From Planctomycetaceae bacterium (GTDB lineage Bacteria > Planctomycetota > Planctomycetia > Planctomycetales > Planctomycetaceae): 64,000 nucleotides of DNA. Within the stretch, counting starts at the first letter, position 1. Each line of letters opens with the position of its first letter. The DNA is taken from NCBI GenBank assembly GCA_041398825.1, contig JAWKTX010000005.1, positions 1 to 64,000 on the forward strand, given 5' to 3'. This document shows, piece after piece, positions 38,021 through 47,377 of the stretch. The notes below the pieces were generated by a model. The model searched no databases. It was not told the origin of the DNA and saw only the letters and a list, made by a program, of their open reading frames with translations. A program made the translations under genes and the position numbers.

Positions 38021-39442
38021 TCAGGACAATAGTCCATGGATGATTTCGCCGTGGACATCGGTCAGTCGAAAATCGCGACCAGAATGACGATACGTCAGTT
38101 GTGTGTGATCGATGCCAAGCTGGTGCAGGATGGTCGCATGCAGGTCATGGACATGCACACGATTCTCGACAGCATCCATACCGAATTCATCGGTGGCCCC
38201 CCATGTCAGTCCGCCCCTGATTCCCCCGCCGGCCAGAAACATACTAAAGCCAGTGCAATGATGATCCCGCCCTGCCTTTTTCAGATCGTTGTTTTTGTCG
38301 AGCTGTGCGTATGGTGTCCGACCAAATTCGCCGCCCCAGACTACCAGCGTGTCTTCCAGCAGTCCGCGTTGCCGAAGATCCGAAATCAATGCAGCTGAGG
38401 CCCGATCACTGTCGGCACAAAGTCGTTCGTGCCCGGCGTTGTTGTTGCTGTGTGTGTCCCAGGGTTGTTTGTTCTTTCGGTCAACATAATAAACCTGAAC
38501 ATACCGCACACCTCGCTCAACAAGCCGGCGTGCCATCAAACAGCTTTGGCCGAAAACCGTGTTTCCGTAGGCTTCCTGTGTTGGCAGAGATTCCTGCTTC
38601 ACATCGAAGGCTTCTTCGGCCGTGGACTGCATTCGAAATGCCAGTTCCATGGACTGAATCTGAGCTTCCAGCGCACCTTCATTTTGTCGCAATTCCGCAT
38701 GCCGCCTGTTCAGCATCTGAAGGAGGTCCAGCTGAGCGCGCTGTTGTGATCGGTTCAAACCCGGATTGCGAATGTTGGCCACCAGTTTCTCTACGGACAG
38801 GTCATTCGTATCGACGGCAACGCCCTGATGTTGGCCCGGTAGGAAGGCGTTCGACCACAGTTGTGGTCCCACAACCGGGCGGCCGGGACTCAATGCCACA
38901 AACGCGGGAAGGTTTTCATTTTCAGACCCCAGTCCATAGGAAACCCAGGAACCCATGCTGGGACGAACCGGCTGCTGGTGACCCGAATGCATCAGCAACA
39001 ACCCCGGCTCGTGGTTGGGCACGTCGGTATGCATGGAGCGAATCACGCAAAGGTCATCCGCCAGTCGACTCAGATTTGGCAGCAGTTCGCTCATCACGAC
39101 GCCACTATCACCGTGAGGTCGGAAACGAAATGGCGACGACATGTATCCCGCGCCACGTGTATTTCGACCATTCTTTTTTTCCGGTTCCTGCCCTTCAAAT
39201 TTTCGAAGCGCTGGCTTGGGATCAAAGGTGTCGACGTGTGACGGCGCGCCGTTCATGAAAAGAAAAATCACTCGCTTTGCTCGCGGCACTGCATGAGGCT
39301 GATGACCGGCATGTCCAGCCATCAGTCCCTTTGCAGCCAGCCAGCCAAATCCTGCTCCAGCTGTCTGCAGAGCGGCCCGACGATTGAATGACGGCTCGCC
39401 TCGGGAATTCGACAAAGTTTGATGCTGTGAATTCATCGACAT
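38021..39442 (-). CDS. DUF1501 protein (sulfatase-like), twin-arginine leader
   Basis: A 473-residue protein of the planctomycete-rich DUF1501 family, which has an alkaline-phosphatase/sulfatase-like fold and unknown substrate. A twin-arginine type leader (NRRAALQTAGAGFGWLAA) is at the N-terminus. Family landmarks: RVIFLFMNGAPSHVDTFDPKP, WDTHSNNNAGH, LVVWGGEFGRTPYAQ, GRDHHCTGFSMFLAGGGI, and DLHATILHQLGIDH. These genes are usually next to a DUF1553 (PSD1) gene, but here none is adjacent; repeat copy 5 lies upstream instead. Confidence 0.9.
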   Translation of the reverse strand: MSMNSQHQTLSNSRGEPSFNRRAALQTAGAGFGWLAAKGLMAGHAGHQPHAVPRAKRVIFLFMNGAPSHVDTFDPKPALRKFEGQEPEKKNGRNTRGAGYMSSPFRFRPHGDSGVVMSELLPNLSRLADDLCVIRSMHTDVPNHEPGLLLMHSGHQQPVRPSMGSWVSYGLGSENENLPAFVALSPGRPVVGPQLWSNAFLPGQHQGVAVDTNDLSVEKLVANIRNPGLNRSQQRAQLDLLQMLNRRHAELRQNEGALEAQIQSMELAFRMQSTAEEAFDVKQESLPTQEAYGNTVFGQSCLMARRLVERGVRYVQVYYVDRKNKQPWDTHSNNNAGHERLCADSDRASAALISDLRQRGLLEDTLVVWGGEFGRTPYAQLDKNNDLKKAGRDHHCTGFSMFLAGGGIRGGLTWGATDEFGMDAVENRVHVHDLHATILHQLGIDHTQLTYRHSGRDFRLTDVHGEIIHGLLS

Positions 39443-39561
39443 TCTTTCGCGATTGGTCAGGTGGCCCGTTCAGGAAGACTGCTGCATCCGCCTGAATAGC
39501 GCCTTCGGAAGTCTTCGTATTTCCAGACAGACTGTACCTGCTGACGCCAGTCACAGGCCTG

Positions 39562-39659
39562 GCTGTCCGTTGAAAAACCGGGACAGGCATGCAGCACGAC
39601 TGGAAACCGTCGTGTTCTAAAGTTTCCTGCTCGAGCCAGTCCCGTTTGTCAACAGGCTG
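39562..39659 (+). repeat. Dispersed ~98-bp inverted-repeat element, copy 5
   Basis: GCTGTCCGTTGAAAAACCGG through CGACTGGAAACCGTCGTG to GTCAACAGGCTG; one of the best-preserved copies. It lies in the gap upstream of the lone DUF1501 gene. Confidence 0.9.
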
Positions 39660-39696
39660 CCAGGCCAGGCCAGGCTAGAGAACAAAACATCCCCGA

Positions 39697-40242
39697 CTAT
39701 TTGCTGCGCTTGTAAGAAATTTCCATCCACTTATTCCAGCCGTCTCCACTCGACGACTTCATGTACATCGTGAAGTGTTTGGAGTTTTCATCAATGAACT
39801 TGCCAACGGTTTTGGTCGGTTCCATTTTGCCGGTTGCCGGGTTCATAGCCTGGGACAGATAGATGAGTTCTCCGGTTTTTTCGTCATGAGTTCCCTCCAT
39901 AAGTCCCAGGGACATCGTTTGATTATCGACCCAGGTTCCGACGAACTTTTTCTTCGCAGGATCGTAACCAAACACGCCGTGACCCTGGAACGGACCGGAT
40001 TCGAATTCGCTGATCAGCCAGAGGCCGTTGGACATCAGCGTGTTCTTTTCCACAACGGGCGCTGTCACTGGCGGAGCATCCGGAGCCATGTACATCTTCA
40101 TTTCACCGGTCCATTCACCCACTTCTTTAGCAAGCAATTTGTGTTGCGAAGTCGGTTCGGGAGCTGCGTCCTGCGCAAAAAGCCTGGCTCCGGCACAGAC
40201 AGTCACCAACGCGAAAAAGACCGATCGAGCAAACGAACGCAT
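39697..40242 (-). CDS. Secreted DUF1579-family protein
   Basis: A 181-residue exported protein with a signal peptide (about 1-23, GARLFAQ) and a lipocalin-like DUF1579 domain. The pattern VGEWTGEMKMY, LISEFESGPFQGHGVFGYDPAKKKFVGTWVD (positions only; the typical start of the family) and the C-terminal WMEISYKR support this. Function unknown. It stands alone on the minus strand. Confidence 0.85.
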   Translation of the reverse strand: MRSFARSVFFALVTVCAGARLFAQDAAPEPTSQHKLLAKEVGEWTGEMKMYMAPDAPPVTAPVVEKNTLMSNGLWLISEFESGPFQGHGVFGYDPAKKKFVGTWVDNQTMSLGLMEGTHDEKTGELIYLSQAMNPATGKMEPTKTVGKFIDENSKHFTMYMKSSSGDGWNKWMEISYKRSK

Positions 40243-40513
40243 GGAAAACGACCCTTCTTTGATGTGGATGGCAACTGCGACAGGGGCTGTCTCGCCGGAA
40301 TCTTGCTGATTCCTGAGAATCCAGCGGGGCTTCAGCCCGATGGCACGTTGTCTTGGGGCAGACGAACTTTTAATTTACGCCCGCAGTTGGCGCGGGCAGA
40401 TTCAGGTTTTGCCGTTATACACCAACTCCTCCATTCAGGATACTGTCTTCTGTCCGGTTTCACGGCTGGCTGACCGTTTCCATGCCCTACAAATCTCCCT
40501 ACGGAAAACTCAC

Positions 40514-41605
40514 ATGGAAGCCGGAATTGTCGGCCTGCCTAATGTTGGCAAAAGCACGCTCTTCAATGCACTCACTTGTTCGACTGCCGCACAAAGTGCG
40601 AACTATCCGTTCTGCACCATCGAACCGAACGAGGGCATCGTGAGTGTGCCGGACAGCCGGCTGGAAATCATTACCAGATACATTCCTCCCCAGAAAATCA
40701 TCCCTGCCATCCTGAAGCTGGTGGACATTGCCGGCATCGTTAAGGGAGCAAGCGAAGGTGAAGGGCTCGGCAATAAGTTCCTGAGTCACATTCGAGAAGT
40801 CGACGCCATCATGCAGGTTGTTCGATGTTTCGAAGACGAAGACGTCACGCATGTCGGTGGGTCAGTTAATCCGCTGGCCGATATCGAAGTAATCGAAACT
40901 GAGTTGCTGCTGGCCGATATGCAGACGCTGGAGAACTCCATCCCCAAAGCCGAACGCACCGCGCGCAGTGGTGACAAAGATGCAAAGCAGCGGCTGGAAG
41001 TGATGCAGAAATGTCAGGGTCATGTGAATCAGGGATTGCCACTGCGAAGCATGGACTGGACGGAAGACGAACGGCGAATTGTCAAGAGTCTCGGACTGAT
41101 GACAGCAAAACCCATTCTGTTTGTCGCAAATGTTGACGAAGGCGATCTGACAGGTGAAGGGCCACTGGTTCAGCAGGTTCGTGACTATGCGAACAAAGCC
41201 GGAGCCAGCGTTGTCCCGGTTTGTGCCAAGCTGGAAGCCGAACTGGCAGAGCTTGACGAAGCTGATCGTCAGGAGATGCTTGAATCTGTAGGACTGACGG
41301 AACCTGCTCTCGGTGCTGTTGCCCGGGGCGCTTATAAGACGCTGGGACTGCAAAGCTATTTCACAGCCGGCGAGAAAGAAGTGCGTGCCTGGACAATTCC
41401 AATCGGTGCCACAGCTCCTCAGGCAGCAGGCGTTATTCACAGCGACTTTGAACGGGGTTTTATTCGCTGTGAAGTTTATACCGTCGATGATCTGGAGAAA
41501 TACAAATCGGAGAAGGAAATTCGTTCTGCAGGCAAGCTCCGAGTCGAAGGCAAGACATACGTAATGCAGGACGGCGATGTCTGTCACTTCCTGTTCAACG
41601 TGTGA
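40514..41605 (+). CDS. ychF: YchF, redox-linked GTPase-family ATPase
   Basis: A 363-residue Obg-related protein that prefers ATP. Walker A is GLPNVGKST (residues 6-14). DIAGIVKGAS is the G3 region, and NVDE replaces the usual NKxD, the known YchF feature that explains ATP use. The C-terminal TGS-like domain ends VMQDGDVCHFLFNV. It binds the ribosome and is linked to stress and catalase control in E. coli. I choose the ATG at 40514 because it matches the family; GGA lies 8 nt upstream. Its stop is followed by a short duplication and repeat copy 6. Confidence 0.94.
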   Translation: MEAGIVGLPNVGKSTLFNALTCSTAAQSANYPFCTIEPNEGIVSVPDSRLEIITRYIPPQKIIPAILKLVDIAGIVKGASEGEGLGNKFLSHIREVDAIMQVVRCFEDEDVTHVGGSVNPLADIEVIETELLLADMQTLENSIPKAERTARSGDKDAKQRLEVMQKCQGHVNQGLPLRSMDWTEDERRIVKSLGLMTAKPILFVANVDEGDLTGEGPLVQQVRDYANKAGASVVPVCAKLEAELAELDEADRQEMLESVGLTEPALGAVARGAYKTLGLQSYFTAGEKEVRAWTIPIGATAPQAAGVIHSDFERGFIRCEVYTVDDLEKYKSEKEIRSAGKLRVEGKTYVMQDGDVCHFLFNV

Positions 41606-41633
41606 TGGCTTGTTCAACCTGTGATGGCCTGTT
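41592..41633 (+). repeat. Short direct duplication of the ychF 3' end
   Basis: A unit of about 21 nt containing GTTCAACGTGTGATGGC occurs twice in a row, once including the ychF stop (TGA at 41603-41605) and once just after it. It is directly followed by repeat copy 6. Confidence 0.6.
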
Positions 41634-41964
41634 GAGCTGTCCGTTGAAAAACCGGGACAGGCACGCGACGACTGGAAACTGTTGTGTTTTAAGGTCTCCT
41701 GCTCGAGCCAGTCCCGTTTTTTAACGGGCTTGTTTAACATCCGATGGTTTTGCCGGGCTGGTTCGCTTGTTTGACCACCAGTCAACGCATCCGAAACGGC
41801 ATTCCATCAGGGGCGATTCAACCCGAAATTCAGATCACACTGCGATGAGAACGCTGATCGCGGCTGGTGCTGGTGACCGATGGCCCGGCCACCATCTGTG
41901 ATTCAACAATATCGATTGAGGATCAGGCAAACTCAGAGTCCAGCCGTGGAAAGCACCTGCAACG
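41606..41964. other. Intergenic stretch with repeat 6
   Basis: Holds the short duplication, repeat copy 6 and about 230 bp without a supported gene before the glycosylase gene. Confidence 0.45.
41636..41731 (+). repeat. Dispersed ~98-bp inverted-repeat element, copy 6
   Basis: GCTGTCCGTTGAAAAACCGG to TTTTAACGGGCTTG, 30 nt after the ychF stop; a few bases are missing in the left half of the core (CACGCGACG instead of CACGCAGGACG). Confidence 0.88.
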
Positions 41965-42606
41965 ATGTCGTTCGACCCCAAAATCATCGCGAAAGCCCGG
42001 CGGGAAATCAGTCGTCGCGATGAAGTGATGAAATCTGTCATGCGTCAGGTTGGACCTTTCACTCTGAAGGCGGAACCCGGGGGGTACGAAATCCTGGTAC
42101 GATCGATTCTTTCGCAACAGATTTCGACGGCTGCCGCACGTACCATCAGGACTCGCCTTCAGTCATTACTTCCACGGCGTCGCTTCAGTGCGAAAGCCAT
42201 TGACAGTCTGACTGACGACCAATTGCAGAGCGTCGGAGTATCCGCGCAGAAGCGAACGTATCTTCGTGATCTGACCCGCTGCACCCTGGACGGGACAATC
42301 CGTTTTCACCGAATCAGCAAAGCCAGTGATGAAGAGGCCATTGCCGAACTCATTCAGGTGAAAGGAATCGGGCGGTGGACCGCTCAGATGTTTCTGCTGT
42401 TCAGCCTTGGCCGGCTGGATGTCTTTGCTCCTGACGATCTGGGTTTGCAGAACGCCATCACGCGTTTGTACGGTTATGAAGAACGGCCCCGGAGAGAGGA
42501 ACTGCTTTCCGTGTCGGAAAAATGGGCTCCCTGGCGCAGCATTGCATCGTGGTATCTCTGGCGTTCGCTCGACCTGAAAACATCTGCCGACGAATACCCG
42601 GTCTGA
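41965..42606 (+). CDS. DNA-3-methyladenine glycosylase II-type (AlkA-like)
   Basis: A 213-residue HhH-GPD base-excision enzyme that removes alkylated bases. The helix-hairpin-helix is VKGIGRWTA (about 132-140) and the catalytic Asp is in APDDLGLQ (D158). The early SILSQQISTAAA motif is typical. It lacks the N-terminal domain of E. coli AlkA, as in many short bacterial homologues. The next gene is on the other strand, so it is probably monocistronic. Confidence 0.9.
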   Translation: MSFDPKIIAKARREISRRDEVMKSVMRQVGPFTLKAEPGGYEILVRSILSQQISTAAARTIRTRLQSLLPRRRFSAKAIDSLTDDQLQSVGVSAQKRTYLRDLTRCTLDGTIRFHRISKASDEEAIAELIQVKGIGRWTAQMFLLFSLGRLDVFAPDDLGLQNAITRLYGYEERPRREELLSVSEKWAPWRSIASWYLWRSLDLKTSADEYPV

Positions 42607-42800
42607 ATTTTGGCCAGGCCGACTGACAGCCCGACGAAGACCACGCCAAAGACATCATCTGTGCAAGTGCATCGCATGAAGCGCTGACCTGCTGTCGTGC
42701 GGACAGCCTCTTCTCAGGCCAGCCTGGCGAGGGACACTTTCATGGGGCATCGATTCCCTGCTGAAGTGTCGGATTCTTTTTCTCCGGGGGGGCCGGTGAG

Positions 42801-44060
42801 CTAACGGATGTTGTCAATCCAGGGCCAGCCGAATCTGCCCGGGTGCCAGTCAACCGTGAATTCCCCACCGGGCTTCAGGTTCACAGGAGGCATCCGGCGC
42901 ACTGGAAATGATCGCCGGCACGCAATGTTGGGTTCGTCTTTTGGATGAAAGGAAATCTCCCATTCCCTGCCCTGATCAACTTCCCGGGCTGCGTCGACCA
43001 CAACGACTCGGGCCCGTGCTGCTCCGGAATCGAAATACATGTTCAGGCCGAATGCCCAAAGCCCCACTGTCAGGCCCCCAAGCAGTAAAGACCCTGCAGC
43101 GCAGACAATCCAGTATGTCCAGCCGACGACGGTGTTGGTCAGCATGACATGTGGACTTCCTGTTTCAAATGCGCGTCCGCTGGCGATCGCCAGCAGATTA
43201 CGGTCGTGCATTCGCTGCTGCTCCGACTTCAGCTCGTGCAGGATATACGCAAGCGCAGATCCACCCAGAACGATTCCGCCAATGATCCCAACAGCGGCAA
43301 CAATGGGTACGCTCATCGCAACAGGAACACAGTTCATCATCAGATAGAGATTCAGAAACAACACAGCAAAGATTCCGACAACGGCAATGCCTGTCAGCAG
43401 ATTCTTTCTCCACCGACCTGCGGGTTTCGGTTTTCGCATCAATGACACATCTTCATTGAAGGGAAGAAAACCATACAGTTGTGCTGTCTTCCGGAACTGT
43501 CCCTGAAGCCAGATGACGGGAACACGATCCCCCACACGCATCCGAAGTTCTGCAAATTCCTGTTGCCCCGCCATGATACCCAGCCCCCGGAATTCGTGCT
43601 CAAACACCCTGCCATCCGTTGTCGGCAACGAAACCAGAACGGCATGGTGGTAGGCCACCGTCTGACCGTTGTAGTGTTGAACAGGTTCAAGCAGGACGTC
43701 TTCAATCACGGCCGTCCCAACAATTCCGTGTTTGACATAGCGAAGCGAGTTGCGAGAGATCAGCACCCCAACGAATCCGATCGAACCGATGATTGCAGCT
43801 GGCCAAAAAGCAATCTTTTGCCAGGGCGTCCCAACAGGATTCGCTCCAAGCAGTATCGCGAGCAGAAATATGCTGATCCCGCACCAGCTTGCGATCCAGG
43901 GTCTGCGAATTCTCCGGCAGCGATAAATCCAGTGAGGAACCAGTCGTTCCGGCTGTTGCCGCAATTCTTCCGGCAGTAGCTCTTCGGGTAACGAAATCAG
44001 TTCGGAAGATCCGGCATCGATCTGATCCCCAATTGACTCAAAACTCCGGGCGTCAGTCAT
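42801..44060 (-). CDS. Multi-pass membrane protein with DUF3592-like modules
   Basis: A 419-residue protein with about six transmembrane segments: two near residues 58-105, two near 220-275, and one near 310-340. Between them lie soluble beta domains resembling DUF3592 (GTAVIEDVLLEPVQHYNGQ and DRVPVIWLQGQFRKT; later ARVVVVDAAREVDQGR and DWHPGRFGW). This resembles membrane proteins that pair two such modules; the role is unknown. It ends close to a gap before the glycosylase gene and starts upstream near 44060. Confidence 0.7.
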   Translation of the reverse strand: MTDARSFESIGDQIDAGSSELISLPEELLPEELRQQPERLVPHWIYRCRRIRRPWIASWCGISIFLLAILLGANPVGTPWQKIAFWPAAIIGSIGFVGVLISRNSLRYVKHGIVGTAVIEDVLLEPVQHYNGQTVAYHHAVLVSLPTTDGRVFEHEFRGLGIMAGQQEFAELRMRVGDRVPVIWLQGQFRKTAQLYGFLPFNEDVSLMRKPKPAGRWRKNLLTGIAVVGIFAVLFLNLYLMMNCVPVAMSVPIVAAVGIIGGIVLGGSALAYILHELKSEQQRMHDRNLLAIASGRAFETGSPHVMLTNTVVGWTYWIVCAAGSLLLGGLTVGLWAFGLNMYFDSGAARARVVVVDAAREVDQGREWEISFHPKDEPNIACRRSFPVRRMPPVNLKPGGEFTVDWHPGRFGWPWIDNIR

Positions 44061-44242
44061 CAGAATTTCTCTCTTGCCCGATCGGTATGTTGCGATCGGA
44101 CGGCCGGGATTTGAATACCCTTGATCTCAGATGCGTTCAGAGGCACCCGTATCGTAAGAGACAGGACGAGTGATGAAAATCTCTTGATTGTTATTCGATT
44201 GACCAATCCGCCGAGCACATCACTGGCCAGCGCACGAAAAAA

Positions 44243-44280
44243 GCCGTCGACAACAATTGGTTGCCGACGGCCTTTGTTTT
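44243..44280. terminator. Bidirectional intrinsic terminator
   Basis: GCCGTCG-a-CAAC (44243-44254) pairs with GTTG-c-CGACGGC (44260-44271). On the minus strand the stem is followed by TTTTTT; on the plus strand by CTTTGTTTTTT. It serves the secreted low-complexity gene on the minus strand, 39 nt past its stop. Confidence 0.9.
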
Positions 44281-44309
44281 TTCAGGTGCTTCTTTGGACT
44301 CAAAGCAGT

Positions 44310-45152
44310 TTAGCCGCGTTTGAATTCCAGAGCAGCCGCGTTTGTTGCAGACAGCTTGAAGCTGAAGCTGTCGTTTCCGCTGAGAGTCATTGAGCCGGCG
44401 AGCTTCTGATTATCGGACTGACGAATCAGGCTGAGCGTTCCATTTTCAACAGCAAATGATCCCTGGAAGGAGCTCTTTCCACCAGACCCGTTTGTCGCGA
44501 TCCATTCGAACGATCCGTCGGCCTGCAGAGACAGCTGCACGGTTGCATTGTTTCCAATGGACGCGGTCCAGACTCCAACATGCACGGGCACAGTGCTGGT
44601 TGGTGAATTGGTGGTTTGAGGAGCCGGTGGTGCGAATCCTCCCAAAGCCTGCAGTGCGGACATTTCTGCAGACGCAACCGTCGATTGCGATGGTGGAGTG
44701 TTTACGACCGTCTGCTGAGTCGGGGCGACGACTTGTTGCTGGGTCGGTGCCACAGCTTGTTGCTGAGCTAAACCTGCCTGTGCGACCTGAACCGACTGTG
44801 TTTGCGGCTGCGGTTGAGTTGGCAGTAGCTGCGGTTGCTGCTGTGGCTGAACCTGTGGTAGTTGTTGAATGCCTGAGACAGGTGGCAACGTTGATTGGGA
44901 AATCACTTGCTGAGAAGGTGTGTAAACAGGCTGTGGCTGAGAATAAACAGGCTGTGAATACGGGTACGACGGCTGCGAATGCGAGTAGTGGTTGTAGCTG
45001 GAAACGTATGATGGCGAGTAAGAATGGCTGTAGGAGCGACCGACAGAGTAGCCACCGGAACGACCGTGGCATCCGGCCATTGCTGAACTTGTTGAAGCGG
45101 CAACCAGGGCAACTGAAGCAGCGACGATGATTGATTTTGTGAAGCGTTTCAT
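44310..45152 (-). CDS. Secreted Gln/Ser/Pro/Tyr-rich protein
   Basis: A 280-residue protein with a clear signal peptide (about 1-26, SSAMA-GC), a Tyr/Ser/His-rich part (SGGYSVGRSYSHSY), a long Gln/Pro/Val-rich low-complexity stretch (about 65-170), and a compact C-terminal beta domain. That domain starts VGVWTASIGNNATVQLSL and reads like a small lipocalin- or DUF-type barrel with GSFEWIATN. No known function. A good terminator follows. The low-complexity part may vary between strains. Confidence 0.8.
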   Translation of the reverse strand: MKRFTKSIIVAASVALVAASTSSAMAGCHGRSGGYSVGRSYSHSYSPSYVSSYNHYSHSQPSYPYSQPVYSQPQPVYTPSQQVISQSTLPPVSGIQQLPQVQPQQQPQLLPTQPQPQTQSVQVAQAGLAQQQAVAPTQQQVVAPTQQTVVNTPPSQSTVASAEMSALQALGGFAPPAPQTTNSPTSTVPVHVGVWTASIGNNATVQLSLQADGSFEWIATNGSGGKSSFQGSFAVENGTLSLIRQSDNQKLAGSMTLSGNDSFSFKLSATNAAALEFKRG

Positions 45153-45471
45153 GGCGGAACTCCTGAGGTTTGAGATTCGATTTTTTTGAATGTTTTCTTC
45201 GGGTCTGAATCTCCGGGCGCAATTTGCGGAAATGTGTTACACCGTTTTTTCACGAAAAGCTGAATTGACCACCATTGGTCGTTTTGAACCTGATTGCCGG
45301 GGTCCGAAGAGCGAGCCAGGGAAGTCAGGCAAAGACCAGATCCGGAGGAACGAGCTGCATGAAGGCCGGCGTTACACGAAAACAGCCGCTGACAGCCCTG
45401 GAAGGCTGTAGCGGCCGTTTCGGAACGCATGGATGAAGCTGCGTAGTCCCCGACGCCACTTCACCCGAAAC
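45153..45471. other. Intergenic stretch between two leftward genes
   Basis: No gene supported in 319 bp. It probably carries the promoter of the Gln-rich gene; no clear operators or terminator were seen. Confidence 0.45.
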
Positions 45472-46665
45472 TCAGTTGCTGAGCCATGAATCCAGCGTCT
45501 GAGAGGCGTTCTGAGCTGTTTCTTTTGGAGCGAGTGCTTTCTTGGATACCGAAGTCAGCTGAGCAACGTATTCCATCGTGCTTTTCAAAGCATCGGGCGT
45601 CGCCGTGGCGTCGATCTTGACGACGTAAATCAATAGGTAGTCGCCATTTGTGGCTTTTTCGATGCTCCATCCGCCCATTTTTGTGCGGGCACTTTGTTGA
45701 AGCAGAAGCATTGTGGTTGCGGCGTCCGGGGCTTCCTTCAGTGTGGTCGCCAGTGACCAGATTCTGCGAACATCGGCTCTTTCAAAGTACTCCGTCTCCT
45801 TGCTGACGAAAACAGACTGGTTTGATTTGTCCTTCTGCTCAAAAGTCACTTCCAGGTGACCCGATTCGTGAGTCTTGAACGTCAGATCGGCTCTGGACAG
45901 CACGTCGTTTGCCGGCAGTGGCGCGGGCTTCCACGGGCCTGCCAGGAATGCCGTAACTTCAGTCACGTCAACGTTATAGCTCACAAGACGGGCCTTGGGA
46001 GAAATCGCCTGACTGATGGCGACCAGCTCACCGTCATTGTTCACCACTGGTCCACCACTATCGCCGGAGTTGATCGGCGATTGTGTTTCAACGACCTTGA
46101 AATTGTGTTCGCCGGCCCCAGTACTGAAGTTCTTCTTGTAGACGGAACGCACGGTACCCGAGGTGAAGACCCACAGAGCATCGGTTGAGCCGGGGTTGCC
46201 GATCGACTGAACGTCCTCGCCTGGCCCAATACTGTCGCCAGCAAGTTTCACCGCAGAGATGCCATCCGGGATCCGATCAATTTCGATCATCGCCAGATCT
46301 CGTTTCCGATCCACACCCAGAACACGCCCTCGAATTCCCAGTTTTTTTACGTTTTCGAGATAATGCGATCGTTCGACGATGGGCTTACCGCCCTTTAACT
46401 CCGGAAAGAAGATCACGGCCGCTCGAGCATCACCGACCACATGATAGTTCGTAATCAGCAGCTTCTTTTCGCTGTCCACCAGAACACCCGTGCCACTGGA
46501 GGTTTCGCCGTTACTCTTGGCCAGGACCCATGCCGTCGAAGTCAGCGTCTTCTGGTAAACCTGATTGTCGGCCCGGCAAGGGCGAACGTGTCCAGTCAAA
46601 CATGCCAGGGCTGCAGCGAGACGCAGGACGTTTCCGGGAGAGAAGATTGTTCTTAAAAAGCTCAT
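45472..46665 (-). CDS. Secreted trypsin-like (DegP/S1C) serine protease
   Basis: A 397-residue exported protease. A signal peptide (about 1-32, CRADN) precedes a chymotrypsin-fold domain with the triad: His75 in TNYHVVGDA, Asp123 in RKRDLAMIEID and Ser203 in NSGDSGGPVV. No PDZ domain is seen; the last 150 residues are an unknown domain. AGGTG lies 6 nt before the ATG at 46665, so the longer frame to 46899 is rejected. It should cleave proteins outside the cytoplasm. Confidence 0.88.
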   Translation of the reverse strand: MSFLRTIFSPGNVLRLAAALACLTGHVRPCRADNQVYQKTLTSTAWVLAKSNGETSSGTGVLVDSEKKLLITNYHVVGDARAAVIFFPELKGGKPIVERSHYLENVKKLGIRGRVLGVDRKRDLAMIEIDRIPDGISAVKLAGDSIGPGEDVQSIGNPGSTDALWVFTSGTVRSVYKKNFSTGAGEHNFKVVETQSPINSGDSGGPVVNNDGELVAISQAISPKARLVSYNVDVTEVTAFLAGPWKPAPLPANDVLSRADLTFKTHESGHLEVTFEQKDKSNQSVFVSKETEYFERADVRRIWSLATTLKEAPDAATTMLLLQQSARTKMGGWSIEKATNGDYLLIYVVKIDATATPDALKSTMEYVAQLTSVSKKALAPKETAQNASQTLDSWLSN

Positions 46666-47041
46666 GGCAACACCTCTTGGGACGAGTGGACTTTCGAAAA
46701 GTTGGTTTCGATAAACGTCCGGGCGTATTTGCAGCGGTTCTGTTACAGATGAAATCCTGCCGTTTCGTGGCTCTACCCATCGAACGTGCTCCTGATCGGG
46801 TCGCAGATCTGAACAACCCGGCACGAATTCAGCATCAGGATTGCCGCACATGCAGTCGGGCTGGCTGCAACCGATGATCATCAGTTTCCCGAAAAGCATG
46901 ACTCAAGTGCCCCGTTCTGCCTTGAACTGCACGGGACCGAATGGAGCCGCCGAACGGACGTTCGTCCGCCATCAACTCGCCCCACCTTCCTCAACGACAG
47001 CGAAAATCGGAATCCCGTGTAGATAACCGTCGTAAGGAAAT

Positions 47042-47060
47042 ATGGGGTCGTGGACCCCAT
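47042..47060. repeat. Perfect 8-bp stem with 3-nt loop
   Basis: ATGGGGTC-gtg-GACCCCAT. No T run follows on either side, so it is not a plain terminator. Unknown role. Confidence 0.6.
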
Positions 47061-47149
47061 TTCAGATTCTCTTACGGAAATGAAAACCCGATCGCGACCC
47101 CGCAGTATCAGGACCATCCCGTCTTGTTGGCCAGGGACTGCACCCGCGG

Positions 47150-47248
47150 CTAGTCCGTTGAAAAACCAGGACAGGCACGCAGGACGACTGGAAACCATGG
47201 TGTTTTAAGGTCTCCTGCACGAGCCAGTCCCGTTCTTCAACAGGCTGC
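47150..47248 (+). repeat. Dispersed ~98-bp inverted-repeat element, copy 7
   Basis: TAGTCCGTTGAAAAACCAGG through CGACTGGAAACCATGGTG to CTTCAACAGGCTG; the first 3-4 bases of the left end are missing or altered. Confidence 0.88.
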
Positions 47249-47377
47249 TAACCGGGGCGACGTTTCTTAGTCAGCTCGTAATCAAGCCAACACCACAATC
47301 CCCGTCAATCTGTCCACATCAATCTGTAAGTATCTATCCTGTGAACCAACGCAGGATGTTCATCGCTGGAGAATGTC

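Larger units (their letters stand above)
46666..47377. other. Long gene-free stretch with repeat 7 and a hairpin
   Basis: No gene is supported in 712 bp. It holds repeat copy 7 (47150-47248) and a perfect 8-bp hairpin (47042-47060). Leftward and rightward promoters for the protease and PEP-CTERM genes should lie here. Confidence 0.5.

Noticed and set aside
38305..39258. 317-codon rightward frame
   Set aside because: It is antisense to the DUF1501 gene at 38021-39442, which shows the family motifs.
46881..47198. Leftward frame near repeat 7
   Set aside because: Its N-terminus is translated repeat sequence that recurs at other copies, and the rest has no recognisable domain.
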